A stretch of 64,000 nucleotides of DNA from Sphingomonas sp. CFBP 8760 (lineage in GTDB: Bacteria; Pseudomonadota; Alphaproteobacteria; Sphingomonadales; Sphingomonadaceae). The translations under genes and the position numbers were made by a program. The notes beneath the pieces were generated by a model, which did not search any database, was not told the DNA's origin, and saw only the letters and a list, made by a program, of their open reading frames with translations. Where the stretch lies: positions 248,001 to 312,000 of the forward strand of contig NZ_JACYUG010000003.1 in assembly GCF_014841615.1 (NCBI RefSeq), written 5' to 3'. Positions within the stretch are counted from its first letter, which is position 1; every line of letters starts with the position of its first letter. Shown here one piece after another: positions 54,860 to 64,000 of this stretch.

Positions 54860-56323
54860 TCACAACTCGTTGCTGTAGTTCTTCAGTTCGTCCCCGGTCA
54901 GCCGCACCACGTGCAGGACGTTGGTCGATCCCGGCGTGCGGAAGGGGACGCCTGCCATCAGGATCACCTGATCGCCTGCCTTGGCGATGCCGTGGCGCAG
55001 CGCCATCCGCTTCGACTTGGCGACCATCTCCTCGAACGATTCGACGTCGCGGGTATGGACCGCGTGCGTACCCCAGAGCAGGCCGAGCCGCCGCGCCGTC
55101 TCCAGCCGTGGCGTCAGGACCAGGATCGGCACCGCTGGCCGCTCGCGCGCGACGCGCCGCGCGGTCGAGCCGCTGGTGGTGAAGCAGATGATCGCCGTCG
55201 CCGATGTGGTGCGCGCGATGCCCTTGGCGGCTTCCGCCATGGCATCGGCAGTGGTGGGGTCGGGCTTCATCACCGTGAAGTGCACGCGGTCGCCGTGACC
55301 CGGATCGCGTTCCACCGCGTTGCCGATCGCGTTCATCATCGCGACCGATTCGGTCGGCCAATCGCCCGCCGCGCTTTCGGCCGACAGCATGATCGCATCC
55401 GCGCCGTCATAGATCGCGGTCGCGACGTCGGACACCTCAGCGCGGGTCGGCGACGGGCTCTTGATCATCGATTCGAGCATCTGCGTGGCGACCACCACCG
55501 GCCGGCCCATGCGGCGCGACACCTCGACGATGCGCTTCTGGAGCGGCGGCACCTGCTCCGGCGGCATTTCCACACCCAGATCGCCCCGCGCCACCATCAC
55601 GCCGTCGCATTGCTCGACGATCTCCTCCAGCCGCTCGATCGCGGCGGGCTTTTCGATCTTGGCGAGCAGCGCGGCGTTGCCCTTGATGAGGCCGCGTGCC
55701 TCCATCAGATCTTCCGGGCGCTGGACGAACGACAAGGCGATCCAGTCGACCCCCTGTTCGACCGCGAAGGTCAGGTCGCTGCGATCCTTTTCGGTCAGCG
55801 CCGCCATCGGCACGACCACGTCGGGCACGTTCAGGCCCTTGTTGTTCGACAGCGTGCCGCCGACCGTCACCGTCGTGACGATCCGGTCGGCATCGTGGCT
55901 GGTGACGTGCAGCACCAGCTTGCCGTCGTCGAGCAGCAGCCGGGCGCCCGGTTCGATCGCCGCGAAGATTTCCCGATGGGGCAGTTCGACGCGGGTGATG
56001 TCGCCCGGCGTCGGATCGCGATCGAAGACGAAGGTCTGGCCCTTCACCAGTTCGATTCGCCCTTCGACGAAGCGACCGACACGCAGCTTCGGCCCCTGCA
56101 GGTCGGCGAGGATCGTGGTCGGGCGGCCATAGCGTTCCTCCATCGCGCGGATCGCGCGGATGATCGGCACCTTCGACTGCTGGTCGCCATGGCTCATGTT
56201 GATCCGGAACGCATCCGCCCCCGCCTCGAACAGGGCAGCGATCATGGCGGGATCGGAACTGGCAGGGCCAAGGGTGGCGAGCACACGCACCTTGCGCGAT
56301 CGGGGGGCGATAGCTTGGTTCAT
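54860..56323 (-). CDS. pyk: pyruvate kinase
   Basis: Converts phosphoenolpyruvate and ADP to pyruvate and ATP. The 487-residue protein has VRVLATLGPASSDPAMIAAL, FRINMSHGD (with catalytic Arg/Lys neighbours), ILADLQGPKLRVG, LLAKIEKPAAIERLEEIVEQ, DGVMVARGDLGVEMP, and PVVVATQMLESMI, plus the C-terminal allosteric domain. ATG 56323 has GGAAAG at good spacing; an ATG at 56332 with no spacing to that site is an alternative that adds three residues. The gene diverges from the DUF1244 gene. Confidence 0.96.
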   Translation of the reverse strand: MNQAIAPRSRKVRVLATLGPASSDPAMIAALFEAGADAFRINMSHGDQQSKVPIIRAIRAMEERYGRPTTILADLQGPKLRVGRFVEGRIELVKGQTFVFDRDPTPGDITRVELPHREIFAAIEPGARLLLDDGKLVLHVTSHDADRIVTTVTVGGTLSNNKGLNVPDVVVPMAALTEKDRSDLTFAVEQGVDWIALSFVQRPEDLMEARGLIKGNAALLAKIEKPAAIERLEEIVEQCDGVMVARGDLGVEMPPEQVPPLQKRIVEVSRRMGRPVVVATQMLESMIKSPSPTRAEVSDVATAIYDGADAIMLSAESAAGDWPTESVAMMNAIGNAVERDPGHGDRVHFTVMKPDPTTADAMAEAAKGIARTTSATAIICFTTSGSTARRVARERPAVPILVLTPRLETARRLGLLWGTHAVHTRDVESFEEMVAKSKRMALRHGIAKAGDQVILMAGVPFRTPGSTNVLHVVRLTGDELKNYSNEL

Positions 56324-56399
56324 GCGATTCATCTTTCCGGCGGGATATCGTTTTGTCCTGTAACCCCTATTTGACGACGATCAACCGTGGAGCATGTAA

Positions 56400-56693
56400 A
56401 TGGATTCTCTTGACCGGCTCGATGATGCCGCCGCCGCCGCTGCTTTCCGCCGGCTGGTGCGGCATTTGCGGCACCGCACCGATGCGCAGAATGTCGACCT
56501 GATGGGGCTGGCGGGGTTCTGCCGCAACTGCCTGTCGGACTGGACGCAGGAAGCAGCCGGCCTCGATCGCGATACCGCCCGCGAGACGATCTACGGTATG
56601 CCCTATGCCGAATGGAAGGATCGCCATCAGGCCGAGGCGACGCCGGAGCAACTGGCGCGCATGAAGGACAGCGTCGCCCGCAACGCGGCTTGA
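56400..56693 (+). CDS. DUF1244 domain-containing protein
   Basis: A 97-residue protein of the DUF1244 family, typical of alphaproteobacteria and with no known function. FRRLVRHLRHRTDAQNVDLM, AGFCRNCLSDWTQEAA and GMPYAEWKDRHQAEA are family hallmarks; the FCRNC pair may bind metal or form a disulfide. It diverges from pyk and is followed by the amidohydrolase after 51 nt. Confidence 0.9.
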   Translation: MDSLDRLDDAAAAAAFRRLVRHLRHRTDAQNVDLMGLAGFCRNCLSDWTQEAAGLDRDTARETIYGMPYAEWKDRHQAEATPEQLARMKDSVARNAA

Positions 56694-56744
56694 CCGGCCT
56701 CCCGGTTCGGGCAACCCTGCTGTCCAAACCGGGGGAACAAGATC

Positions 56745-58079
56745 ATGAACAGGATGCTGGCGGCCGTGCTGGCCGCATCGCTGACGGGCACCGCGATGGC
56801 GCAGGATGTGCCGCCCGGATCGGGGCGGGTGACATTCATCCAGGCCGGCACTTTGCTCGATCGCCCCGGCGAGCGACCACGCGGCCCCAGTACGGTGATC
56901 GTGCGTGGCGGCAAGATCGCGGAGATCCGCGACGGATTCGTCGCACCGGAAGCGGGCGCAGCGCTGGTCGATCTCCGCGACCGGTTCGTGTTGCCGGGGC
57001 TGATCGACATGCATGTCCATCTGCTCGGCATCGGCGGTGATCCGGTGCGATCGCGGATGACCGCGCTCAACACCGAACCCGCCGACGACGTGCTCTATGG
57101 CGTGGGGAATGCGCGTGCCACGCTGATGGCGGGCTTCACCACCGTCCGCGATCTGGGTGGCGACCCGCGCGGCATCCGCGCGTTGCGCGATGCGATCGAC
57201 CGGGGCGATGTGACCGGACCGACGATCGTCAACGCCGGCACCGCGATCTCGGTGACGGGCGGTCATGGCGATCCGACCAACGGCCTGGCCGAACCGTTCG
57301 CCCATGCCGTCGCCGAACTGTACGACAATACCTGCAACGGCCCCGACGACTGCCGTCGCGCGACGCGTCGCCAGATCGGGCTGGGCGCACAGGTGGTGAA
57401 GATCACCGCGACCGGCGGCGTCCTGTCGAACGTGTCGGGCGGCCTCGGACGGGCTTTCACGCCACAGGAAATGCTGGCGATCGTCGAAACCGCGCACGAC
57501 CTCGGCCGCAAGGTCGCCGCGCACAGCCATGCTGCCGACGGCACGAAGGCGGCGCTGGTCGCGGGGGTCGATTCGATCGAACATGGCAGCTTCCTCGACG
57601 ACGAGGCGGTGGCGCTGCTGAAGAAGACCGGCGCCTATCTGGTCCCGACCGAGATCGCGCCCGTCGCCGCGCTGGCCCAGGCGCGGGCCGGACAATTGCC
57701 GCCCGCCACCATTCCCAAGGCGGAGGCCGCCGCCGCGGCGATGGTGACCAGCCACCGCAAGGCCTATCAGGCCGGTGTGAAGTTCGCGTTCGGCACCGAC
57801 AGCGGCGTGTCGAAACACGGCATCAATGCGCAGGAGTTCGCGCTGCTGGTGGACAAGGTCGGCATGACCCCGGCGCAGGCGATCCGCACCGCCACCGTCG
57901 CGGCGGCCGATCTGCTGGGCCAGTCCGACCGGATCGGCACGCTGGCACCGGGCAAGGCGGCAGACCTGATCGCGGTCGCCGGATCGCCGCTCGACGACGT
58001 ACGCCGACTGGAGGCGGTGGAGTTCGTGATGCATGGCGGCACCATCGTGCGCCAGCGCGGTGCCGCCCCCATTGAGTGA
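56745..58079 (+). CDS. amidohydrolase-family protein, exported
   Basis: Metal-dependent hydrolase of 444 residues with a signal peptide (MNRMLAAVLAASLTGTAMAQ), so it is likely periplasmic; relatives include imidazolonepropionase-like and Xaa-Pro dipeptidase enzymes. Metal-site marks: GLIDMHVHLLGIG (HxH), a carboxylated-Lys candidate in VVKITATGG, KVAAHSHAADGTKAA, GVDSIEHGSFLD and FAFGTDSGVSKHG with the catalytic Asp. Substrate unknown. RBS GGGGAAC with fitting spacing. It is on the plus strand after DUF1244 and before gapR. Confidence 0.9.
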   Translation: MNRMLAAVLAASLTGTAMAQDVPPGSGRVTFIQAGTLLDRPGERPRGPSTVIVRGGKIAEIRDGFVAPEAGAALVDLRDRFVLPGLIDMHVHLLGIGGDPVRSRMTALNTEPADDVLYGVGNARATLMAGFTTVRDLGGDPRGIRALRDAIDRGDVTGPTIVNAGTAISVTGGHGDPTNGLAEPFAHAVAELYDNTCNGPDDCRRATRRQIGLGAQVVKITATGGVLSNVSGGLGRAFTPQEMLAIVETAHDLGRKVAAHSHAADGTKAALVAGVDSIEHGSFLDDEAVALLKKTGAYLVPTEIAPVAALAQARAGQLPPATIPKAEAAAAAMVTSHRKAYQAGVKFAFGTDSGVSKHGINAQEFALLVDKVGMTPAQAIRTATVAAADLLGQSDRIGTLAPGKAADLIAVAGSPLDDVRRLEAVEFVMHGGTIVRQRGAAPIE

Positions 58080-58163
58080 GGCGGGCGAACCGCCTAGACG
58101 CGCCGTCATACCGATGAATCAACCCTGCCGCCCCCGCGCTTCGCGGGCCGCGCGGCGCATCAT

Positions 58164-58442
58164 ATGGATATGACGATGGCTGAAGAACGCGGCGAAGGCA
58201 TGGGCGGCGGACACGTTGCCGCCGACGAACTGCGGCTCCTGATCGAGCGTGCGGAACGACTGGAAGAAGAAAAGAAGGGCATCGCCGACGACATCAAGGA
58301 CGTGATGGCCGAGGCCAAGGGCCGCGGCTACGACCCCAAGGCGATCCGCAAGATCCTGTCGATCCGCAAGAAGAAGAAGGAAGAATATCAGGAGGAGGAG
58401 GCGATCCTCGAAGTCTATATGCAGGCGCTCGGCATGATCTGA
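58164..58442 (+). CDS. gapR: GapR-family (DUF2312) DNA-binding protein
   Basis: Nucleoid-associated protein of alphaproteobacteria that binds overtwisted AT-rich DNA. The 92-residue protein is basic and helical: [40 protein letters not shown] and [20 protein letters not shown] are hallmarks of the family. The start could be the ATG at 58176, which has a better-spaced GGA; I list the most upstream ATG. Upstream neighbour is the amidohydrolase. Confidence 0.9.
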   Translation: MDMTMAEERGEGMGGGHVAADELRLLIERAERLEEEKKGIADDIKDVMAEAKGRGYDPKAIRKILSIRKKKKEEYQEEEAILEVYMQALGMI

Positions 58443-58446
58443 TTTT

Positions 58447-58471
58447 GCAGGGCGCGTCCGGTTGGCCCTGC
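58447..58471. terminator. inverted repeat after gapR
   Basis: Perfect 7-bp stem GCAGGGC (58447-58453) / GCCCTGC (58465-58471), 11-nt loop, 4 nt after the gapR stop. There is no T-run on the plus strand, so termination is inferred. Confidence 0.4.
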
Positions 58472-58564
58472 GCGACCCGTTTGATCTCCTTGGGGGGCAG
58501 GAAGGGATCGACGTTCGATCCTGCTCCCGTGCCCTCTGGGGCCGATTGGAAAGGCGCCGCCAGT

Positions 58565-58600
58565 GAAGGCGAGGCGACGCTCGTGCGCTGCCTCGCCTTC
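58565..58600. terminator. inverted repeat after katE
   Basis: Perfect 11-bp stem GAAGGCGAGGC (58565-58575) / GCCTCGCCTTC (58590-58600) with a 14-nt loop, 15 nt beyond the katE stop in the gap between the convergent gapR and katE genes. Likely a bidirectional terminator; no T-run. Confidence 0.55.
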
Positions 58601-58615
58601 ATCCGATCCGTTCGT

Positions 58616-60703
58616 TTACGCCAGCGTGCGGACGTTCGGCTCGCGGTCCCAATAACGCTTCTTGGCGGCCTCGACGAAGCCGGCCAGATCGGTCACGCCC
58701 TCGTCCGCCTCGACGCCGGCCTTGTCGAGCAGCGGCTTGGCAGCGGGATTATGGCCGATCGCCTTCAGGTGCCCGAACGCGTCCATCACCCACTGGACCG
58801 CCGCACCCTCCTTGACCAGCTTGGCACAGGCCGCCTCCGACAGGATCACCGCACAGGCATCGACCGTGACGGATGGCTGGCCGAACAACTGCGCATTCGC
58901 CTGTACCGACGACCCGTCCGACAGCGGAACCTTGCCGACCTTGGGCGCGATCGTCAGCGGTGTGCCACCGGCGGCCTTCACCGCCTCCGTCACCGACTTC
59001 AACGCGCCGGCATCGGTACCATCGGCGAACAGGATGCCGACCGTGCGACCTTCCAGCGTATGCTTTTCCAGCGGCCCGCGAATGATGCGGAGCGCGGGCG
59101 ATACGTCCATGTCCAGCACCGGCGCCGCCGTATTCGACGCAGGCGGCAGGTCCATCGCCAGACCGTCCGCCACGCGCTGTGCCAGCGTCTCGTCGACGTT
59201 GCGCAGATTCGCCATCACCGCATTGCGAATGTGCGGCAGCGACACTTTCGACAGTTCGAACACCAGCGCGGAGGCGAGATGCGCCTGCTCGGCCGGGTCG
59301 ATCGACCGGAAGAACAACCGCGCCTGGCTGTAATGGTCCGCGAAGCTCTCCGGCCGGATGCGGAGCTTCTGGCCCTGTTCCTCGGACGGGAAGGTCTTGT
59401 AACCCTTCTCCGGATCCTCGCGCGCGCCGGCTTCCTCACCTGCCTGCGCCAGGCTGTTGGGCTCGTAATTGGCGCGGCCCTTGGGCACCGCCATCTGCAT
59501 GTGCCCGTCGCGCTGCTGGTTCATGAACGGACAACCGGCGGCGGCAGCCCGACCCTTCGCCGAGTTGATCGGCAACTGGTGGAAATTGACCGAACCGAGC
59601 CGCGACAACTGCGTATCAGTGTAGCTGAACAGCCGGCCCTGCAGCAGCGGATCGTTGGAGAAGCCGATACCTGGCACGACATGGCTGGGCACGAAGGCCG
59701 CCTGCTCGGTTTCTGCGAAGAAATTGTCGGGATAGCGATCCAGCACCATCCGGCCGACGATCTTCACCGGCAACACTTCTTCCGGAATGATCTTGGTCGC
59801 GTCGAGCACGTCATAGGGCTGGATGTTCGCGAATTCCTCGTCGAACAGCTGCACGCCCAGTTCCCAGGTCGGGAAGTCACCGCGATCGATGCTCTCGAAC
59901 AGGTTCCGCCGCTGGAAATCGGGATCGGCACCGGCGATCTTCACCGTCTCGTCCCAGATCGTCGAGGCCAGACCCGCCTTCGGCTTCCAGTGGAACTTCA
60001 CGAAGGTCGACTTGCCCTCCTTGTTGATGAACCGGAAGGTGTGGACGCCGAACCCCTCCATATTGGCGAAGGTGCGCGGCAACGTGCGGTCGGACATCGC
60101 CCACATGATCATGTGGGTCGATTCGGGCATCAGGCTGATGAAGTCCCAGAAGGTGTCGTGCGCGGTTGCCGCCTGCGGATAGCCGCGATCCGCCTCCATC
60201 TTGGCGGCGTGGATCAGGTCGGGGAACTTGATCGCGTCCTGGATGAAGAACACCGGGATGTTGTTTCCGACAAGGTCCCAATTGCCTTCGCGGGTGTAGA
60301 ACTTGACCGCGAAGCCACGCACGTCGCGCGGCGTATCGACCGATCCCGCGCCACCCGCGACGGTGGAGAAGCGGGTGAACACTTCGGTGCGCTGCCCCTT
60401 CTTCTGGAACATGTCGGCGACGGTGATGTCGGCAAGGCTTTCGGTGCATTCGAAATAGCCGTGCGCCGCAGAGCCGCGGGCATGGACGATGCGTTCCGGG
60501 ATACGCTCGTGATCGAAGTGATTCATCTTCTCGCGGAAGACTTCGTCCTCGATCAACACGGGGCCACGTGCGCCCGCCTTTAACTGGTTCTGGTTGTCGC
60601 TGATCGGCGTGCCGTGGTTGGTGGTCAGCACGGGGTGGTCGGCATCGGTCACCTGATGCGTTTCACCGCCATTGCCGGGATTGCGGGCGAGCGTATCGGT
60701 CAT
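58616..60703 (-). CDS. katE: large-subunit catalase (HPII type)
   Basis: Breaks down hydrogen peroxide. The 695-residue protein is the large clade: N-terminal catalase barrel with the distal His74 in [15 protein letters not shown] and Asn147 in [16 protein letters not shown], a Tyr haem-ligand region [16 protein letters not shown], and a C-terminal DJ-1/PfpI-like flavodoxin domain (about 545-690). The start [10 protein letters not shown] fits. A near-consensus EcfG promoter lies 31 nt upstream, consistent with general-stress induction of catalase in alphaproteobacteria. Confidence 0.97.
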   Translation of the reverse strand: MTDTLARNPGNGGETHQVTDADHPVLTTNHGTPISDNQNQLKAGARGPVLIEDEVFREKMNHFDHERIPERIVHARGSAAHGYFECTESLADITVADMFQKKGQRTEVFTRFSTVAGGAGSVDTPRDVRGFAVKFYTREGNWDLVGNNIPVFFIQDAIKFPDLIHAAKMEADRGYPQAATAHDTFWDFISLMPESTHMIMWAMSDRTLPRTFANMEGFGVHTFRFINKEGKSTFVKFHWKPKAGLASTIWDETVKIAGADPDFQRRNLFESIDRGDFPTWELGVQLFDEEFANIQPYDVLDATKIIPEEVLPVKIVGRMVLDRYPDNFFAETEQAAFVPSHVVPGIGFSNDPLLQGRLFSYTDTQLSRLGSVNFHQLPINSAKGRAAAAGCPFMNQQRDGHMQMAVPKGRANYEPNSLAQAGEEAGAREDPEKGYKTFPSEEQGQKLRIRPESFADHYSQARLFFRSIDPAEQAHLASALVFELSKVSLPHIRNAVMANLRNVDETLAQRVADGLAMDLPPASNTAAPVLDMDVSPALRIIRGPLEKHTLEGRTVGILFADGTDAGALKSVTEAVKAAGGTPLTIAPKVGKVPLSDGSSVQANAQLFGQPSVTVDACAVILSEAACAKLVKEGAAVQWVMDAFGHLKAIGHNPAAKPLLDKAGVEADEGVTDLAGFVEAAKKRYWDREPNVRTLA

Positions 60704-60734
60704 GGAAAGCCTTTGGTCATGATATCCATGGGAT

Positions 60735-60760
60735 AACGACCAGCTCGGGCCGATAGGTCC
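60735..60760 (-). promoter_or_regulatory. EcfG-like promoter of katE (one mismatch)
   Basis: On the minus strand GGACC (60760-60756) is followed by 17 nt and CGTT (60738-60735), differing from GGAAC-N16/17-CGTT at one base. It ends 31 nt upstream of the katE ATG. The spacing and the stress role of catalase support it. Confidence 0.45.
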
Positions 60761-60790
60761 GTGCGAACCGCTCGCAGCAGAGGCGGCGGT

Positions 60791-62248
60791 TCAGGCCGCC
60801 TCGGCCGGCTCCGTCGTCCAGCCCAGCCGCGGAATGGTGATCGATCGTTTGCCGGACAGATCGGTGCGCGTCACGAACAACTCGCGGCTTTCGATATAGC
60901 CGATCAGGCGACGGACGCGGCCCAGCGAGCTGGTGCCATAGGTGTGCGCCAGTTCGGTATCGGACGGGCAGGGCCGTGCCTCCTTCGCCGCCCGCGCCAC
61001 CAGCAGGAACGCACCCATCATATCGTCGGGCAGCGTACCGGCCAGCGCCAGCGCCTCCGCCCATTCCTCGTCATGCACGTCGAAGATGCCCGCCCGCGCG
61101 CAACTGAGTCGCCGGGTGAAGCCGGGCAGGTCGAGTGCGGGCTTTGCAAGGCCCGCCATCCGGCACCTTACCTGGAAATCCTGGAACAGCACAGATGGCG
61201 GGCGCAGCGCCGCATCGGCATCCGCGACGATCGCGCGCAGCGTATCGGCATAGATCGCCTCCACCTCCGCCTCGTTCTTCTGCGGGGCCGGCGCGAGCGG
61301 GGCGGGGGCGGGGCGGCCGATATCGGCGACCAGTTCGTCGGCGGGGACCAGCCGGGGCCGGGCCTCGAACGTCATCGGCAGCATCGGCGCCTCGACCACC
61401 GGTTCGGCCAGCATGTCGGCGAGGTCGTATGCCTTCGCCGCCGGCAACGGCGTCAGCTTGGGGCTGCCCGACCGCGCCGAGGTTTCGACCGCACCGATCC
61501 TGACCGAGATCGGCCGTCGCGACACCGCCGGCCCCAGCGCCATGAAGGTGCCGCGCGGCAGATCGCGAATCGCCTCCGCCTGCCGCCGTTCCATGCCGAG
61601 CAGATCGGCGGCGCGGGCCATGTCGATGTCGAGGAAGGTGCGGCCCATCAGGAAGTTCGACGCCTCCGCCGCGACGTTCTTCGCCAGCTTGGCCAGCCGC
61701 TGCGTCGCGATCACGCCGGCAAGGCCACGCTTGCGCCCGCGGCACATCAGGTTGGTCATCGCCGACAGCGAGGCGCGACGCACCTCCTCTGCCACCTCGC
61801 CGCCGGTGGTGGGGGCGAACAGCTGCGCCTCGTCCACCACCACCAGCGCGGGGTACCAGTGTTCGCGCGGCGCATCGAACAGCGCCATCAGGAACGCGGC
61901 GGCGCAGCGCATCTGCCCCTCCGCCTCCAGCCCTTCGAGGCTGAGGACGACGGAGGCGCGGTGTTCGCGGATGCGGGTGGCGAATCGGGCGACCTCGGGG
62001 ATCGAATAATCCGCCGCCTCGATCACGACATGGCCGTAGGCCGGGCCGAGCGTGACGAAATCACCCTCCGGATCGACGATCACCTGTTGCACCTGCCCGG
62101 CCGATTTCTCCAGCAGGCGGCGCAGCAGATGCGACTTTCCCGACCCCGAATTGCCCTGCACCAGCAGGCGGGTCGCGAGCAGTTCCTCCAGGTCCATACC
62201 GACCGCGCCGCCGCGGTCGTCCAACCCCATATCCACGCTGACTGTCAT
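60791..62248 (-). CDS. HerA-like/DUF87 ATPase
   Basis: A 485-residue P-loop ATPase of the HerA/DUF87 group; relatives act on DNA ends or are of unknown role. Walker A is GNSGSGKSHL at 32-41 and Walker B ALVVVDEAQLF with Asp139-Glu140; GVIATQRLAKLAKN is a sensor-type segment. C-terminal part (about 290-485) has a Pro-rich linker and a winged-helix-like end (PSDTELAHTYGTSSLGRVRR). It lacks an adjacent NurA nuclease or SIR2-type partner, so it is an isolated copy; role unknown. The start is MTVSVDMGLD. It diverges from yebC. Confidence 0.85.
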   Translation of the reverse strand: MTVSVDMGLDDRGGAVGMDLEELLATRLLVQGNSGSGKSHLLRRLLEKSAGQVQQVIVDPEGDFVTLGPAYGHVVIEAADYSIPEVARFATRIREHRASVVLSLEGLEAEGQMRCAAAFLMALFDAPREHWYPALVVVDEAQLFAPTTGGEVAEEVRRASLSAMTNLMCRGRKRGLAGVIATQRLAKLAKNVAAEASNFLMGRTFLDIDMARAADLLGMERRQAEAIRDLPRGTFMALGPAVSRRPISVRIGAVETSARSGSPKLTPLPAAKAYDLADMLAEPVVEAPMLPMTFEARPRLVPADELVADIGRPAPAPLAPAPQKNEAEVEAIYADTLRAIVADADAALRPPSVLFQDFQVRCRMAGLAKPALDLPGFTRRLSCARAGIFDVHDEEWAEALALAGTLPDDMMGAFLLVARAAKEARPCPSDTELAHTYGTSSLGRVRRLIGYIESRELFVTRTDLSGKRSITIPRLGWTTEPAEAA

Positions 62249-62333
62249 GATCGCGCCCGTTTGGCCCAAGGGCGGCATTGGCGAAAGCCCCTATCGGGCG
62301 CTAAGGGCGGTGTAACCATTCCAAGAGGCACCG

Positions 62334-63077
62334 ATGGCAGGCCATTCCAAGTTCAAGAACATCATGCACCGCAAGGGTGCGCAGGATAAGAAGCGCAGCT
62401 CGCTGTTCTCCAAGCTGTCGCGAGAGATCACGGTGGCCGCGAAGATGGGGTTGCCCGATCCCGATATGAACCCGCGCCTGCGCGCGGCGGTGGCGGCGGC
62501 CAAGGCGGCGTCGCTGCCCAAGGACAATATCCAGCGCTCGATCGACAAGGCCAGCCGCGGCGATGCCGAGAATTACGAGGAAATCCGGTACGAGGGTTTC
62601 GGCCCCGGCGGCGTGTCGCTCATCATCGAGGCGCTGACCGACAACCGCAACCGCACCGCCACCAACGTGCGGACGGCGGTGGCGAAGAACGGCGGCAACC
62701 TGGGCGCCAGCGGTTCGGTCAGCCATGCGTTCGATCGCATGGGCCTCATCAGCTACCCGGCCAGTGCCGGCGATGCCGAGAAGGTATTCGAAGCAGCGCT
62801 GGAAGCGGGGGCTGAGGACGTGTCTTCGTCCGAGGACGGCCATGAAATCTGGACCGCGCAGGGCGATCTGCACGAAGTCGCCAAGGCGCTGGAGCCGGTG
62901 CTGGGCGAAGCGGAGGGCGCGAAGCTGGCCTGGCGCCCGCAGACGATGGTCGATGTGAACGAGGACGAAGCCGCGACGCTGTTCAAGCTGATCGACGTGC
63001 TCGACGACGACGACGACGTGCAGACCGTCTGGGGCAATTACGAGGTGTCCGACGAAGTCATGGAGAAACTGGGCTGA
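62334..63077 (+). CDS. yebC: YebC/PmpR-family protein
   Basis: YebC/TACO1 family protein; called a transcription regulator in older work, and recently tied to helping ribosomes through stalls. The 247-residue protein starts [20 protein letters not shown] and shows [60 protein letters not shown], and a C-terminal domain ending [27 protein letters not shown]. ruvC follows with overlapping codons (CTGA), the classic yebC-ruvC-ruvA layout. Confidence 0.96.
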   Translation: MAGHSKFKNIMHRKGAQDKKRSSLFSKLSREITVAAKMGLPDPDMNPRLRAAVAAAKAASLPKDNIQRSIDKASRGDAENYEEIRYEGFGPGGVSLIIEALTDNRNRTATNVRTAVAKNGGNLGASGSVSHAFDRMGLISYPASAGDAEKVFEAALEAGAEDVSSSEDGHEIWTAQGDLHEVAKALEPVLGEAEGAKLAWRPQTMVDVNEDEAATLFKLIDVLDDDDDVQTVWGNYEVSDEVMEKLG

Positions 63078-63580
63078 TTATCCTCGGCCTCGATCCCGGT
63101 CTCGGCACCACCGGCTGGGGCGTCATCCGGGCGGACGGCAACCGGTTGAGCCATGTCGCCAACGGCCAGATCAGGACCGAGCCGTCGATGCCGCTGCCGC
63201 GTCGCCTGTCCAACCTGTTCGCGGCGCTGGGCGAGGTGATCCGCACCGAACGGCCGGACAGCGCGGCGGTGGAAGAGGTGCTGGGCAACACCAATGCGCA
63301 GTCGACGCTGAAGTTGGGGCAGGCGCGCGGCGTCGTGCTGCTGGCCGGGGCGACGGCGGGGCTGCACATCGGCGAATACCATCCCAGCACGGTGAAGAAG
63401 GCGGTGGTCGGCACCGGCGGCGCGGAGAAAAGGCAGATTCAGGCGATGATGGCGGTGCTGTTACCCGGCGCGAAGCTGGCCGGGCCCGATGCGGCGGATG
63501 CGCTGGCGGTGGCGATCACCCACGCGCATCATCTGGCGAGCGCCGAGGGCATGGCCCGCCGTGCGAGAATCACCGCATGA
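63074..63580 (+). CDS. ruvC: crossover junction endodeoxyribonuclease RuvC, CTG start
   Basis: Cuts Holliday junctions. No ATG, GTG or TTG is available at the N terminus in this frame: reading back from LGLDPG gives ATT, ATT-upstream CTG at 63074, then GGG. CTG at 63074 overlaps the yebC stop (CTGA), with GGAG (63062-63065) eight nt before it, and gives [16 protein letters not shown], the family N terminus. Catalytic acids then sit at Asp7, Glu67/68 (AAVEEVL), Asp139 and Asp142 (GPDAADAL), exactly as in E. coli RuvC numbering for the first. The 168-residue length is standard. ruvA overlaps by 4 nt. Confidence 0.9.
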   Translation: MIILGLDPGLGTTGWGVIRADGNRLSHVANGQIRTEPSMPLPRRLSNLFAALGEVIRTERPDSAAVEEVLGNTNAQSTLKLGQARGVVLLAGATAGLHIGEYHPSTVKKAVVGTGGAEKRQIQAMMAVLLPGAKLAGPDAADALAVAITHAHHLASAEGMARRARITA

Positions 63581-64000
63581 TCGCGCATCTGAAGGGGCGG
63601 CTCGATTCGACCGGCATCGACCACGCGGTGATCGATGTCGGCGGTGTCGGCTATCTGGTCGGCGCGTCGGCGCGCACCCTGTCGGCGATCGGGCCGGTGG
63701 GGGAGGCGGCGACGCTGTTCACCGAGATGCTGGTGGGGGAGGATTTCATCCGCCTCGTCGGCTTCGCCAGCGCCAGCGAACGGGACTGGTTCCGGCTGCT
63801 CACCGCGGTGCAGGGGGTGGGGTCGCGGGTGGCACTGGCGATCCTGTCGGCACTGGAGCCGAACGACCTTGCCCGCGCGATCGCATCGCAGGACAAGGCG
63901 ATGGTCGCGCGCGCCAACGGCGTCGGCCCCAAGCTGGCCGAACGCATCGTGCGTGAGTTGAAGGACAAGGTCGGTGCGGTGCCGCTCGGCCCCGGTGCCA
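63577..64000 (+). CDS. ruvA: Holliday junction branch migration protein RuvA (3' end beyond window)
   Basis: DNA-binding subunit that holds the Holliday junction for RuvB. The window shows the first 141 residues: [35 protein letters not shown] (OB fold), [20 protein letters not shown] and [12 protein letters not shown] (helix-hairpin-helix region), [20 protein letters not shown] (second HhH). It overlaps the ruvC stop (ATGA). The gene is cut by the window end, so its C-terminal domain is not visible; ruvB is expected next. Confidence 0.95.
   Translation, partial: MIAHLKGRLDSTGIDHAVIDVGGVGYLVGASARTLSAIGPVGEAATLFTEMLVGEDFIRLVGFASASERDWFRLLTAVQGVGSRVALAILSALEPNDLARAIASQDKAMVARANGVGPKLAERIVRELKDKVGAVPLGPGA

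Noticed and set aside
60983..62260. Part of a defence island (HerA-like ATPase with nuclease)
   Set aside because: Both neighbours (katE, yebC-ruvC-ruvA) are housekeeping; no nuclease, SIR2, TIR or methylase gene is present.

Overview
The window is a GC-rich, gene-dense chromosomal segment from an alphaproteobacterium, most likely a Sphingomonas-like member of the Sphingomonadales. The case rests on alphaproteobacterial marker families (GapR/DUF2312, DUF1244, DUF4169), a petABC cytochrome bc1 operon, a split gcvPA/gcvPB glycine decarboxylase, EcfG-type general-stress promoters and dispersed palindromic repeats. There is no prophage, IS element, CRISPR array, rRNA or tRNA that I can see. Most of the window is housekeeping.

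Layout. 1-4.4 kb: hemF, trmL and the bc1 operon petA-petB-petC with a clear terminator. 4.4-12.5 kb: a stress-promoter lipoprotein, MaoC-like hydratase, HAD hydrolase, ychF, a 2OG-Fe(II)-type protein, an unknown gene behind a Fur-like box, metK behind a SahR-like palindrome, lnt, a VOC protein and a PHA-system protein. 12.5-21.7 kb: a dispersed repeat, a tiny four-cysteine protein behind three Fur-like boxes, pth, rplY, a TraB/GumN lipoprotein, glyQ, glyS and ppdK. 21.7-29.1 kb: a Tad/Cpa pilus locus on the minus strand (cpaA-B-C-D-E-tadB-tadC) that lacks the expected cpaF/tadA ATPase. 29.2-34.5 kb: an FAD oxidoreductase, a low-GC DUF4375 gene, rnhA, thrB, ispH and a lipoprotein. 34.6-39.6 kb: a tandem glycine riboswitch and gcvT-gcvH-gcvPA-gcvPB. 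39.6-43.7 kb: membrane proteins, an aldehyde dehydrogenase and a gene behind a perfect EcfG promoter. 43.7-51.2 kb: a tightly overlapping minus-strand operon (Crp/Fnr regulator, DUF4169, cyclophilin, queA, EF-hand protein, tgt, small membrane protein, M16 protease). 51.3-62.3 kb: cstA with its small partner, an MFS transporter, pyk, DUF1244, an amidohydrolase, gapR, katE and a HerA-like ATPase. 62.3-64 kb: yebC-ruvC-ruvA, cut by the window end.

How they work together. The bc1 operon serves respiration; gcv genes with their glycine riboswitch form a self-contained glycine cleavage module; queA and tgt supply two steps of queuosine tRNA modification; yebC-ruvC-ruvA is the usual Holliday-junction cluster, here with ruvC apparently starting at CTG. 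The most useful new observations are regulatory: two perfect EcfG promoters (genes at 4540 and 42859), a near match at katE, Fur-like sites before two uncharacterised genes, and a palindrome before metK. I did not find a convincing novel defence or mobile system. All family names come from reading the translated sequence, not from database searches.
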